A DNA stretch of 64,000 bases. Origin: CAIYRG01 sp963747255. Its GTDB lineage: Bacteria > Pseudomonadota > Alphaproteobacteria > Micropepsales > Micropepsaceae. How positions within the stretch are numbered: the first letter of the stretch is position 1; every line of letters begins with the position of its first letter. Made by a program: the position numbers and the translations under genes. Location: positions 1 through 64,000 of the forward strand of contig CAVVEG010000010.1 of assembly GCA_963747255.1 (NCBI GenBank), in the 5' to 3' direction. This document shows, one piece after another, positions 27,777-38,300 of this stretch. Under the pieces are notes generated by a model. The model did no database searches. It was not told where the DNA came from and saw only the letters and a list, made by a program, of their open reading frames with translations.

Positions 27777-30700
27777 ATGCATTCGACTGCAACACGATTC
27801 GCAACCCTGATGGGTTCTGCGTCATTGCTGACAATGTCGGCGACACTGGCCGCTCATGCTCAGACTGCGCAAACGGCGCAGGCAACGCCCGGTGTGCCCG
27901 AACAGGTGCTGGTAACCGGCTCCCTGATTCACGGCGCGGCGGCGGTCGGCGTGCCGGTCACCAATCTCGGCGTTCAGGATTTCACTCAGACGGGCAACGT
28001 CTCCATCGGTGACCTTTTCCGCACGATTCCCCAGGCACAAGTCGCGCCTGGTCCTTCTGCGGTCAACTCCGGTGGTCATCAGGAGCGTGAGACCCGCGTC
28101 AATATCCGCGGCCTCGACGGCACCGGCCCGAGATCGCTGCTGATGGTCGACGGCGTGCGGTTTCCGCCTCAGGCCGACGGTCTGTGCGCCATTGACCCCT
28201 CCATCATTCCAGCCCTGGCGCTTGATCGAGTCGATATTCTCGCGGACGGTGCATCTGCAACTTATGGCTCTGACGCGATCGCGGGAGTGATCAATGTTGT
28301 GCTGAAACGCGGTTACGACGGCGCCGTGACGCTGTTGCATGTACAGGCGCCCGACCACGACGGTCTCGAATTCCAGGGATCGCAGCTCTTTGGCCGCACC
28401 TGGAGCAGCGGCGATGTGACCCTGACCTACGAATATGTCCACGAAGACCCGGTCAAACATGCCCACTCCAATTATACGATGAACTACACCCCCTGGGGGC
28501 TGGACAACGAAATCCCGATCGGTTCATCGCTGCCCGGAACGGTTTCGACGGGAAAGCCGTTCGTGAATAACGGCGCCGGAGCGGTGGGCGTTGGCACCGT
28601 GTGCAGCAATTGTTACTCAGTCCCGGCCGGTACCGGAGCCAATTTCAATCCCATCAACAACGGCGTGGGGCCAAATACGCCGGGCAGCGCGTCAACGCTG
28701 ACCTGGGCTCAATTGCAGTCACACCCAGGCGTCACCAATCAGCTGGACCCGCTGCAGCAGGGCTGGGAGCTGGCGGGGCAGCAGAAAAATTCATTCGTCG
28801 CCACGATCGACCAGCGGTTATTCCCCGGCGTAACTTTTTTCTTCACGGGTTTTTTGACCAATCGGCGCGTGACAGAGCTCACGCCGACTTATTACACCAG
28901 CGCCACGAACGATATTCATACCTTCGCGGTTCCGACAACGAACCCCTATTATCCCACAGGCGCCCCGGCCGGCCTGCAGGTTTCCTATGACCTTGGGAAA
29001 GAGTTGCCGCCGAAGGAGAGCGCCTACGAACTATCGCAGCGATATCAATTCGGGTTCAACCTCGATTTGCCGTTCAGCTGGTCGGGGCAGATCTACGATT
29101 CGCGCTCTTACGAAACCGACAAATATACTTTGTGGGTCGTGAACGACACCGCCGCCAGCATTGCCCTGGGCAATACCGTCAACGGGGTCAGTAAACCTGC
29201 CAGCGTGCCGTATCTGAACCTGTTCTGCGATCCGGCGGCTTTCCACTGCAATTCACCACAAACACTTGCCTATTTTGCCGGTCAGCGCTGGAATCAGGCG
29301 ATTTACCAGATCGAAGAAAAAGGCGCGCGTTTTGACGGCCCTCTGTTCGATCTCCCCGCCGGGCAGGTGAAGGCGGCCGTGGGCGGCACTTACGAATCGG
29401 ACAATGTGCTCGCGCAGAGATACAACAACCTGACCGTGACGCCTCTGGGCACGCCACCGGGCGTCGCTCTCTATAGTACGGTTCCTGCCGATCTCAATAA
29501 TATTGCCGCCAGCGTTGATCCGGAGCCCTACACGGTTTGGGCCGGATTCGCGCAGGTCGATATTCCCGTGTTCGGCGATAACCTGAATCTGCCACTGGTG
29601 CGCAAACTCGACCTTGAAGCCTCATGGCGCCACGACCAGTACAACAGTCCGAACGGTGCGCTCAAAGGCGGGACCAGTAATCCCAAACTGGCCTTCACCT
29701 GGCTTCTCGACGAAATGACGGGCGCGACCGTACGCGGTTCGTGGGGAACATCGTTCCGCTTTGCGAACGCCGGCGAATATTCCGTCGTCGCCAGCAATTC
29801 CAATACCGCTTACGGATTTAACGGCTCAAATGGCGTTCCGATCAGCTGCACAAACGGCGCGGCTGTTCCGGGCAGCTTCAATGCGGCGCTGGTTGCCGCA
29901 GGTTTTGCCTGCAGCAGTCAGGTGCCAGGCGTCAGTTGGGGCGGTGGCCCCCACACGCAGTTGCGCAGCTTCGTCAATGCCTCCACGGGGCAGGTGCAAC
30001 AGCGCGAGGGCGGCACCGCGCTCGCTCCTGAAACGTCGAACAACTACAGCGTGGGGTTCGAAATCGCTCCGCAATATGATTTCCTCAAGGGGCTGGACCT
30101 GCAGGCCACCTGGTACAGCGTCAAAATCAACAATCCTTTGGGCGGCGAAGGCGCGCTCAATTCGCAGCTTTTCTCCGATCCGACCCAGCGCTTCCGCTTC
30201 ATCTTGCCGAGCGATCTCGGCTGTCCCGTCGCGGCGAATGCCCACCCGACCAGTTGCGCACCCTTTGAGGCGATGGTCGTGTCAGCACTGACCGATATCA
30301 GCAGCCCCGCCCCGGTCAGCGCTGCCAGCAACGTGTATTGGCTTAACGACGGTAGCACCTATGGCAGCGGATTCCTGCATGTGAGCGGAATCGACTGGAA
30401 TGCCAGCTATGATTTCGATCTCGGCGATTTCGGTGCCTGGAATGCCGGCATAACCGGGACCTATTACCTGCATCGCCTCTCCCAGACCACCACCGGCGGA
30501 CCGGTCATCGATTACATGCATCAAAACATTTCCGCGGTCGGAGGTCTTGCGCAGGGGGGCGTAGAAACCACCCCGCGGATGATTTATCGGGCGCGCCTCG
30601 GCTGGAGCGACGGCGCCTACAGCCTCACCGGTTTCATGAATTATCAGTCGCATTACTTCCTGCCGACCAGCGTCCCTCCCAATGTCAATTTCCAGTGCGT

Positions 30701-30998
30701 ATCATCGGGCGGAACTGTTGGCGGCGGCACCTTCCCCTGCGCAATCAGCAACTACGCGAGTATAGAGCCCAACTTCGTCACCTTCGATTTGTCGTTCGGC
30801 TACAACACTGGCGATATGCCGGTAAACAACTACCTCAAGAATTTGACCGTTCAGCTCACCGTGCAGAACTTCCTGAACAAACATGCGCCGTTTCAATATG
30901 ACCCGACCAATCCGCCTGGCCGCCAGGCATCGGGTTACGACATCACAAAGCCCAATACCGGCCGTACCATTGGTGTCACGCTGGTCAAGAACTGGTAG
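27777..30998 (+). CDS. Large TonB-dependent outer-membrane receptor (paralogue 1)
   Basis: The 1073-residue product has a signal peptide, a TonB-box-like EQVLVTGSLIHG, a plug domain (RTIPQAQVAPGPSAV, VNIRGLDG, LLMVDGVRFP, DRVDILADGASATYGSDAIAGVINVVLKRG) and a long barrel ending VTLVKNW, with the terminal aromatic needed for insertion. It imports a scarce large ligand using TonB energy. Two unusual cysteine sites recur in all three paralogues: CSNCY near residue 277 and LFCDPAAFHCN near 480. GGGAGG precedes the ATG. The ligand is unknown; the upstream secreted-family genes suggest a carbon or xenobiotic substrate rather than iron. Confidence 0.9.
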   Translation: MHSTATRFATLMGSASLLTMSATLAAHAQTAQTAQATPGVPEQVLVTGSLIHGAAAVGVPVTNLGVQDFTQTGNVSIGDLFRTIPQAQVAPGPSAVNSGGHQERETRVNIRGLDGTGPRSLLMVDGVRFPPQADGLCAIDPSIIPALALDRVDILADGASATYGSDAIAGVINVVLKRGYDGAVTLLHVQAPDHDGLEFQGSQLFGRTWSSGDVTLTYEYVHEDPVKHAHSNYTMNYTPWGLDNEIPIGSSLPGTVSTGKPFVNNGAGAVGVGTVCSNCYSVPAGTGANFNPINNGVGPNTPGSASTLTWAQLQSHPGVTNQLDPLQQGWELAGQQKNSFVATIDQRLFPGVTFFFTGFLTNRRVTELTPTYYTSATNDIHTFAVPTTNPYYPTGAPAGLQVSYDLGKELPPKESAYELSQRYQFGFNLDLPFSWSGQIYDSRSYETDKYTLWVVNDTAASIALGNTVNGVSKPASVPYLNLFCDPAAFHCNSPQTLAYFAGQRWNQAIYQIEEKGARFDGPLFDLPAGQVKAAVGGTYESDNVLAQRYNNLTVTPLGTPPGVALYSTVPADLNNIAASVDPEPYTVWAGFAQVDIPVFGDNLNLPLVRKLDLEASWRHDQYNSPNGALKGGTSNPKLAFTWLLDEMTGATVRGSWGTSFRFANAGEYSVVASNSNTAYGFNGSNGVPISCTNGAAVPGSFNAALVAAGFACSSQVPGVSWGGGPHTQLRSFVNASTGQVQQREGGTALAPETSNNYSVGFEIAPQYDFLKGLDLQATWYSVKINNPLGGEGALNSQLFSDPTQRFRFILPSDLGCPVAANAHPTSCAPFEAMVVSALTDISSPAPVSAASNVYWLNDGSTYGSGFLHVSGIDWNASYDFDLGDFGAWNAGITGTYYLHRLSQTTTGGPVIDYMHQNISAVGGLAQGGVETTPRMIYRARLGWSDGAYSLTGFMNYQSHYFLPTSVPPNVNFQCVSSGGTVGGGTFPCAISNYASIEPNFVTFDLSFGYNTGDMPVNNYLKNLTVQLTVQNFLNKHAPFQYDPTNPPGRQASGYDITKPNTGRTIGVTLVKNW

Positions 30999-31016
30999 GG
31001 ACCATTCTGCAAGCCG

Positions 31017-31043
31017 TGGCCGGCGCCTCGGCGGCGCTGGCCA
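31017..31043 (+). terminator. Hairpin after TonB receptor 1
   Basis: An 11-bp stem with one G-T pair (TGGCCGGCGCC with GGCGCTGGCCA, 5-base loop) begins 19 bases past the receptor stop. No U tract follows, so it is a probable 3' stabilising or terminator structure. Confidence 0.4.
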
Positions 31044-31369
31044 AGCGTGGACGCTCGCAATAATCTCACTTGATTGGTCTGGCTCGGCGTTCAAAATGCG
31101 CCACCAGTCGATCATATTCGTCGGCCCATTTCAGAAGGGCTGGCGATTTTCCGGGTCGCTTACGCCGCTCGCAATGTTGCGCAATTCTTCCGCACGATTT
31201 CGATACCGTGTCGTGAGATCAGGATCGTGCACTATCCCGTGCCCCCGGTAGCCCGATGCCATACTACCGGCATGACCATAGGCTCCAAAGGCCAGAAACC
31301 CTATGGCACATGATTGACTTTTGATTATTTAATGATGATATAACACTCCGAGTTAATCGGAGAACCACG
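31044..31369. other. Intergenic stretch without a supported gene
   Basis: About 325 bases between receptor 1 and the small membrane protein gene. It ends in an AT-rich patch (31313-31345) that is the likely promoter region for the pair at 31370 and 31767. No coding frame with a start site and recognisable content was found. Confidence 0.45.
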
Positions 31370-31765
31370 ATGAGCAAGATCGGAATAGGCGTCGGATCCG
31401 AATTCCCCGTCGATGACGCAAACGCCCCGCCGCCTCCTCCGGCAAATGGCGCCACTGGCGGCGACAATGGCAGACGGCGCAGTTGGCGCGGGCATCTTGT
31501 GCTGCACATCCTCACGCGACTGGCTTTCATCGCGCTCGTGATCGCAGCAATAGTCTGGATGTTTAGCCCGCATTATTTCTATGCGGGCCCTTATGCCCAG
31601 CTGCCCTCCCGGGCATATCCCTACCCGCACCATTTCTTTTTCTTTCCGTTCTTCCCAATTCTGCTGATCGCGCTTTTCGCCCTCGTCTGGCGCCGGCGTG
31701 GCTGTTATGGCCGTCATCGCCATTGGCATGACGAATCCCGCGGCGACCGCCGGCAGGAGGCGTGA
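31370..31765 (+). CDS. Small membrane protein with proline- and histidine-rich segments
   Basis: The 131-residue product has a proline-rich soluble start, one membrane helix at about residues 47-64 (LTRLAFIALVIAAIVWMF), an aromatic loop (PHYFYAGPY and later PYPHHFFFFPFF), a second helix near 90-107, and a tail rich in Arg and His (GRHRHWHDES). No family is recognised. The stop is one base before the ATG of the next gene, so the two are co-translated. The His-rich tail could bind metal, but this is only a suggestion. Confidence 0.6.
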   Translation: MSKIGIGVGSEFPVDDANAPPPPPANGATGGDNGRRRSWRGHLVLHILTRLAFIALVIAAIVWMFSPHYFYAGPYAQLPSRAYPYPHHFFFFPFFPILLIALFALVWRRRGCYGRHRHWHDESRGDRRQEA

Positions 31766-31766
31766 C

Positions 31767-32042
31767 ATGCACGGGCATTATCACCGCCGCCACCGCGCCG
31801 AATCCTTTCGTGAAGAAGGGAATGGCGAACGCACCACAACGCGCGTCCAGCTCGAAATGCCACCGCAGGCAATGGAACGCCTGCAAAGGCTGAAGGAGAA
31901 GACCGAAGCCGCGTCCTATGCCGAAGTGATTCGAAATGCGCTTCGCCTGTTTGAAGCGCTCGTCGAAGAGCACGAGAAAGGTTCGGAGTTCGCGCTCAAA
32001 CGCGCGGATGGTGAAACCATGGCGTACAAGATCTTTCTCTGA
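31767..32042 (+). CDS. Possible ribbon-helix-helix type regulator
   Basis: The 91-residue product has a basic, His-rich leader and then a region resembling ribbon-helix-helix DNA-binding proteins: the strand TTTRVQLEMPPQAMERLQRL followed by a helix pair (EKTEAASYAEVIRNALRLFE) and the long helix ALVEEHEKG. The strand-helix-helix order and the S-x-A-E-V-I-R-x-A motif are typical. The ATG at 31767 has GGAGG seven bases upstream. With its stop-to-start coupling to the membrane protein it may regulate that gene. An antitoxin role is possible, but the neighbour does not look like a toxin. Confidence 0.6.
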   Translation: MHGHYHRRHRAESFREEGNGERTTTRVQLEMPPQAMERLQRLKEKTEAASYAEVIRNALRLFEALVEEHEKGSEFALKRADGETMAYKIFL

Positions 32043-32111
32043 CTGCCGCAACACGGGTTCCAATCTGAGCTAAGCGGGGCGCCATGCGATCCCATTTCGG
32101 GCTTATGCCAA

Positions 32112-34446
32112 TCAAAGCGACGCCTTCACGACGCGCTCGGGACCACGCGCAAGCGCAGCCTTCACGCGCTCCGGCGTAAACGGCACGCGGCGCAGGCGCA
32201 CGCCGGTCGCGTCAAATACCGCATTGCTGATCGCCGCGGGCAAAGGTCCGCAGGCCATTTCGGCTGCCCCGGACGCAGGCTGATCGGGACGGTTGATCGT
32301 CACGACCTCGACGGACTTTGGAACCCCCTGCATCTTCAATACCGGATAGGTCAGCCAATCGGCGGATTGCACCATCCTGTCGTCAAACCGGACTTCTTCA
32401 TAAATGGTCCGGCTGGTCTGCCAGACGATCTGCCGGTCGATGACATGCTTGATCGTCTCCGGATTGACGATCAGACCACAATCATGCGCGACCACGACGC
32501 GGGGAATTTCGATCACGCCCGTGTCACGGTGTACGCGCACTTCCGCAATGAGCGCGATGTAGGTGCCACCCAATGAGCGGTACGCGAATCCCCGACCCGT
32601 GGCGATGTTCCCGTGCTGGTCCCTGCGAGGTGACGGACGTGCCTCCCAGCCATATTGCTTTGCCGCAGTGGCGAACAATTCGTGCTCGCGATCTTCCCTG
32701 AGATATTTCAGGCGGAACTCGATCGGATCCGTTTGTGTGTGGATGGCAATCTCGTCGATGAAAGCTTCGCTTCCGAACATCAGCGGCGGACCGAACGGGT
32801 CGCGGACATGGGTGGTACGCAACGGTGAGCTGCGGTCCATCAGCGGCGCGATCAGCTCCCATCCCCAATGCGCGTTTTCGAATTGGTATCCATTTCCCGG
32901 CGTGCCGTAGGCTGGTCGCCAGTTGAGCGGATAGCCGAGCGCCATGCCGGCCAGCGTGTCCGCCGGATGCCGTTCGCGCGTATTGCAGTCCTCCATCGAG
33001 AAGGACTTGGTGATGTTTTCGTAAGCGATCAAATGGCCCTGCGCATCGAATGCCGCGCGGTTTCGGCTGACCGATGCCGTGCCCTTCGGATCCCATGCGA
33101 GCGATTCGTGCCGCATGTATTGGACGCGAACTGGCCTTTTCAGTTGTTTCGACAGCACGGCGGCGTCGGCGGTGGCATCACCCTGGGCGTCCCGGGCGTA
33201 GCCACCCGTGCCGAACATCCAGATCGCGCGGACTTTCTCCGGCGGCAGGTCAAGCAGTTCGGCGATTCCAAGCTGGCAATCGAAAGGCTTCTGCGTGCTC
33301 GTGTAAACGGTTGCGCTGTCTTCGCGCACATCGGCAACCGCACAGGCCGGTCCCATGCTGGCATGGGACATAGTCGGATATTCGTATTCGCCTTCGAGCA
33401 CGAAAGCGGCTCGCCTGAAAGCATCATCGACTGAACCGCTCGCTCTCTGCTGCGAGGCGCCTACAGCCCGGACATTGCGATCGCTGGAGCGCGCAACCAC
33501 CGGGGCGGCCCGGATATGGTCGAACAGCTTATCGTGTCCGGGGAAATTCGCCTTCGATTCGGACCACGTAACTTTCAATTGCCGCGCAGCTTTTACGGCG
33601 TTCCACTCTTTCTCGGCCACCACGCCCAGAAAATCCCTGATCCAGACCACTTGCGAGCCGGGAATATCGGCAATGGATTTTTCGTCCACCGCGACCGGCA
33701 CCGATCCGGCAAACGGGGGCCGGATCATGCGCGCATGTGCCATGTTGGGCAGCTTGACGTCCGTGACCTGCTTCAGAGTACCAAACACTTTGCCCGGCAT
33801 GTCGCGACGCGGATACGACTTGCCGATAATTTTGAATTCTTCCGGTTTTTTCAGCGGAGCTTGCACTTTGACCGCAAGTTGCTGTGCCTCCCCGCGGAAC
33901 TGCACGGGAATATCGAGGAGCCGGCCACCGATCAGTTCGGCATAGGTGACGCGCTTGCCGGGGTCGGCAAGCAAATGCACGACACCGTCGGTCACGGTGA
34001 GGTCGGCCGGAGCGGCGCCCAATTTGTCGCCGGCCATTTCGACCAGTACGCGGCGCGCCTCCGCCGCAGTCTGGCGCAGGATTATGCCCCCCTGCCGCAA
34101 GCCATTTCCGGCTGTCGATCCACCCATATTCACGCATTGCGCCGTGTCGCTCATGACAACGCGCACGCGCTCCCACGGGACGTCGATCTCTTCTGCCACC
34201 AATTGGGCGACAGAAGTTTCCAATCCCTGGCCGCCATCGATTTTTCCGTAATAGGCGATCACGGTCCCATCTGGCTCAATTGAGATATAGGAAGACAGTT
34301 TCCCCGGCCTGACGCCGGCGGCAGCAGCCGAGTTCGAACTGGGCGGCATCGGCCCACTCGGCAGGTGTGGCGAGTGCGACCACCATTGCGCCGGCGGAAG
34401 TGAGGAAGGCGCGCCGGCTAAGCTGGTTCGGTTCGAGTTCGAGCAT
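32112..34446 (-). CDS. Tat-exported molybdenum hydroxylase large subunit, frameshifted leader
   Basis: This is the molybdopterin-binding subunit of a xanthine-dehydrogenase-family enzyme, of the type annotated as isoquinoline 1-oxidoreductase beta or aldehyde oxidase. Seen are SSYISIEPDGTVIAYYGKID, GGQGLETSVAQLVAEEIDVP, NMGGSTAGNGLRQGG, FGTGGYARDAQGDATADAAV and the C-terminal substrate/Moco region SGAAEMACGPLPAAISNAV. The gene starts at the ATG at 34446 (GAGGAGG upstream) with a twin-arginine leader LSRRAFLTSAGAM. One frameshift near 34335-34350 separates leader from body. The substrate is probably an N-heterocycle or aldehyde. The [2Fe-2S] subunit gene lies 11 bases upstream; no FAD subunit is present, so electrons likely go to a cytochrome. 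Confidence 0.87.
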
Positions 34447-34457
34447 AATGAACCTCC

Positions 34458-34922
34458 TCAGGCCTTCGACGCGCGCATGACGGCCTTGACCGCCGCATTA
34501 TGAGTCCCGCAGCGGCAGATCAGGTCGGCAAAGGCATCTCTGATTTCCTGTTCCGTCGGATGCGGGTTGCGCGCCAGCAATTCGGCGCCCGTCATGATCC
34601 AACCATTGATGCAATAAGCACACTGATTGACCTGCTCGGCTATCCACGCCGTCTGCAGTGGATGTGGATTTTCTGGTGTTCCGAGACCAGCAATTGTCGT
34701 GATCTTGCGATTGGCGACCAGGGAGACCGGCGTTACACAGGAGCGCACGGCCTGACCATCCACGTGTACGGTGCAGGCGCCACATTGGCCGAGCCCACAG
34801 CCAAAGCGCGGATTTGTAAATCCGAGATCGTCGCGCAGGGCGTAGAGCAGCGGCATCTTTGGATCGTCGACCGGAACCGTGTGCACCTTGCCGTCGATAT
34901 CCAGCGTCACATTCTGCTCCAC
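34458..34922 (-). CDS. [2Fe-2S] small subunit of molybdenum hydroxylase
   Basis: The 154-residue product carries two [2Fe-2S] clusters. The plant-ferredoxin-type site uses Cys42, Cys47, Cys50 and Cys62 (CGLGQCGAC), and the second uses Cys101, Cys104, Cys136 and Cys138 (CAYC and CRC). It passes electrons from the molybdenum site in the partner encoded 11 bases downstream. Start is the GTG at 34922 with GCAGGAG upstream; longer frames to 35033 lack a better site. It has no signal of its own and is expected to be co-exported with the Tat-carrying large subunit, as in related enzymes. Confidence 0.88.
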   Translation of the reverse strand: MEQNVTLDIDGKVHTVPVDDPKMPLLYALRDDLGFTNPRFGCGLGQCGACTVHVDGQAVRSCVTPVSLVANRKITTIAGLGTPENPHPLQTAWIAEQVNQCAYCINGWIMTGAELLARNPHPTEQEIRDAFADLICRCGTHNAAVKAVMRASKA

Positions 34923-35033
34923 GGCCGTTCTCCTGCACGAGTGATTTCGTTGGAACCGATTCAAAATACCACCGGCACCCGCGGTGCGAAAGCGCCGCTG
35001 GTCGGACAACTTTTGCGATTGCAACGTGTCCAC

Positions 35034-35361
35034 CCCCTTATTTTACCGTGTAAAGCTACTGCCGCGGCAACGCTATGCCGCTCACCAGAAGCCAAAGGTT
35101 TCGTCCAACGCCAGCTTACATTCAGCTTACGGACGATCCAATAAAAGCGAATTTTAATTTAACCACACAGGCCCGGTAACTGCCCAACAATGTACGCGTG
35201 TTAGAAGAGCGAAACAGATTTTGGGGGGCTGATCGAAATCCAATCTGCGGAATCAACGCATTGCGGCGGGTTCCGATTTAACGCTCTCAAGAATTAGAAC
35301 AAACCGCGGCCGGTGGTCTGCCGTGGCCGGAGGGGTGTGAGTCCGGAGCGAAGGAGGGGAA
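35034..35361. other. Divergent intergenic region upstream of receptor 2
   Basis: About 330 bases separate the molybdenum-enzyme operon from the divergent TonB receptor. The centre is AT-rich (around 35145-35165) compared with the surroundings, which fits the presence of two divergent promoters, but no clear -35/-10 pair or operator could be fixed by eye. No gene is supported. Confidence 0.45.
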
Positions 35362-38300
35362 ATGAGCCTGAACCGTTATTGCTGGGGATTTCGCTCGGCG
35401 AAGTTGCGTGCGCTACTTGGCTCCGGGTCGTTCATTGCCGTCGCGTACGCGATGCCGGCTTATGGGCAGGCGCAAACCGCCGCGATGGCGGCGTCCATAC
35501 CGGAGCAAGTGCTGGTAACCGGGTCCCTCATTCACGGCACCGCCGCGGTTGGCGTGCCGGTAACGACACTGAGCACCCAGGACTTCAAGGTCACCGGTGC
35601 GCTGACAACCGCCGATCTCCTGAAGACGCTGCCTGCGGTTGTGGTCCAGGCATCCGCCAGCAGCACGTTTAACGGCGGCTACATCACCGGGACGCAGGAC
35701 GTGGAAATCCATGGCCTCGGCGGCGCATTGCTTGGGGTCGCGCCAAAGACCCTATTGCTGGTCGATGGGGTGCGGGTCCCCATTCAGGGCCGTGGACTTT
35801 GCGCCCTCGACCCGTCGATCATACCGCAACTGGCGCTGGACCGAGTTGATGTTCTCGCCGATGGCGCGTCGGCGACCTATGGCTCCGACGCGGTCGCCGG
35901 CGTGATCAATCTCGTTCTGAGGCGCGGGTATGACGGAGCCATCACGCAACTGCAGTTTGGCGATTTAAGCGACGGCAGTCTTACCGAAATGGTCTCGCAA
36001 CTCTACGGAAGGAAGTGGGACACCGGCGATATCACTGTCACCTGGGAGGGCTACCACAACAGTCCCGCGCTCGCCACCAACCGAAGCTACTACACCACTG
36101 ACTTCACGCCCTGGGGTCTCGACAACAGAACGCCGATCACCACCGGAAACCCCGGAATTATCAGCGCCGGTGATCCGCACACGCCGGATGCAACGCCGAG
36201 CGGCTTCGACGCCACTTATGGGACGACCTGCGATAACTGCTATGCGATTCCAAAAGGGCAGAACGGCGTTGGGCTGACGTGGAATCATATCCTGGCGGCC
36301 AATCCGACCCCGACTTCGTTCGCGAAGAACGAGGCGAATACGTATGCCGGCGCGGATGCGATCCCCGACATGTCGCGCCAAAGTTTTGTCGTCACGTTCG
36401 ACCAGCGCCTTTGGACCGGCTCCGGCCTCGTCGACACCGCGACATTTTATCTGGAGGGTTATTACGACAATCGCCGCGTCACCGGCCACCTGTCAGGTTC
36501 CACAGGCACCACAGACTTTAACTCCCACACCTACGTCGTTCCGACCAACAACCCTTATTACCCGATCGGTGCACCGACGGACGTCCCCCTGGAGGTCTCG
36601 ACAAATTTGGGTCAATCTGGCATCGCTTCCGGCCAGGTTGCCGATCGCATTAATGCCGGTTTCAACCTCGATATGGCGTTCGGCTGGAAGGGGAACCTGT
36701 TCTACTCGCGCAGCGAGGATCAGGAATACGCCCACTGGCATAATGAGATCAACGAGACCCAGGTCAGCGCAGCGTTGGGCAATACCGTAACGGATCCGTC
36801 CGGCGTCTATCAGCCATACACCAAGCCCGCGAATGTTCCGTACCTAAACCTGTTTTGTGATCCCGCCTCATTCAGCTGCGTCGACCCGGCGACCCGCAAT
36901 TTCTTTACGACCACGCGAGACAGCGTCGAACGCATCAACCATGACGAGAGCGGTATCAATTTCGACGGTCCATTGTTCGACTTGCCGGGCGGCACGGTTC
37001 GCGCGGCGATCGGTGGCGACTATCTGTCCGAACATTACTCGTTCAATGATATCGACGGGTCCCCGTCCTTCCTTGGCAGTGCACAGCCTTCCGCATCTTA
37101 TGACGCCAATTCGGAGCAGATCTGGGCGGTATTCGCACAATTGGACGTTCCAATCATTGGACAGGCCAATGCGCTTCCGTTCTTTCAGGCGCTGGTTCTC
37201 GAAGTGTCGGGCCGAATCGACCATTATTCGATCTTCGGCTTCACCAAGAACCCGAAAGTGTCCCTAAACTGGAATGTCGGCGACGGGCTGACATTCAAGG
37301 GCGCCATCGGCACCTCGTTCCGGGCGCCGGTATTCACGGAATTCTCCGCCTCCGCCGGCGCGTCCCTCAACCCGGTCAATGTCCCGGCCGGGGCCCCCGG
37401 CAATGTCGAGCCAAGCTGTCCGGTAATCGGCGTTCCGGCCAAAGCGGGATCGGCGGCGGCCATTATCGATCCGAATTGCTCTGCCGCGCTGCAATATATC
37501 GGCGGTTTTTCGGTCAGTGGCGGCTCGGCGATCGCCTCGCCGTACAGAAGCGGCGCGCTGAATCCCGAGCAAGCGAGAAACTGGGCGGTGGGATTCGATT
37601 TTGCGCCAGGTACCGATGATATGCTGGGATTCCTCCGCGGCCTCGATCTCAACGCCACGCTTTATTACATCAAGATCAACGGTGTGATTCAGCCGGCCGG
37701 GCAATTTGGCGGGCTCGACGACCCGCTGGCCAGACGATTCTATGTCCTGCCCAGCGACGTTCCGAATTTCTCCCAGGCTGTCACGACGCTCGTCGCCAAC
37801 CCGCGGACCGCGCCTTACACAATCGCGTCCGGGATCCATTTCCTCGAAGACATTGCAAACGCGAACATCGGGTGGGAAAGCGTCGAGGGCATCGATTTCA
37901 ACGGCAGCTACGATTTCGACCTCGGCGACTATGGCGCCTGGAATGTCGGCATCACCGGCAATTACGCGCTCGACTCTCAGACACTCGTTGCACAGGGCGC
38001 GCCAGTTTTCGACGCCTATAAGGGGATCGATTCCGGGGGACGGCTCAATTACCGGGCGCGCCTCGGTTGGGCGGGTGGCCCGGATAATGCCTGGAGCGTT
38101 ACCGGATTTCTGAACTACCACGCCCATGTCGGCGCCCAACCGCCCGACGGATCTCCTGTAGAACCGCTTGCGCCGGCATGTTTCGTGGTGGGCAATCCCG
38201 CCTGCAACGCGAGCGGGCTACCGCAATTTGCGCAGTATACGCAGCAATTTCCGTTCCTGAGCGAGTTCATACCGGCATTCATCACGTTTGATCTCTCGCT

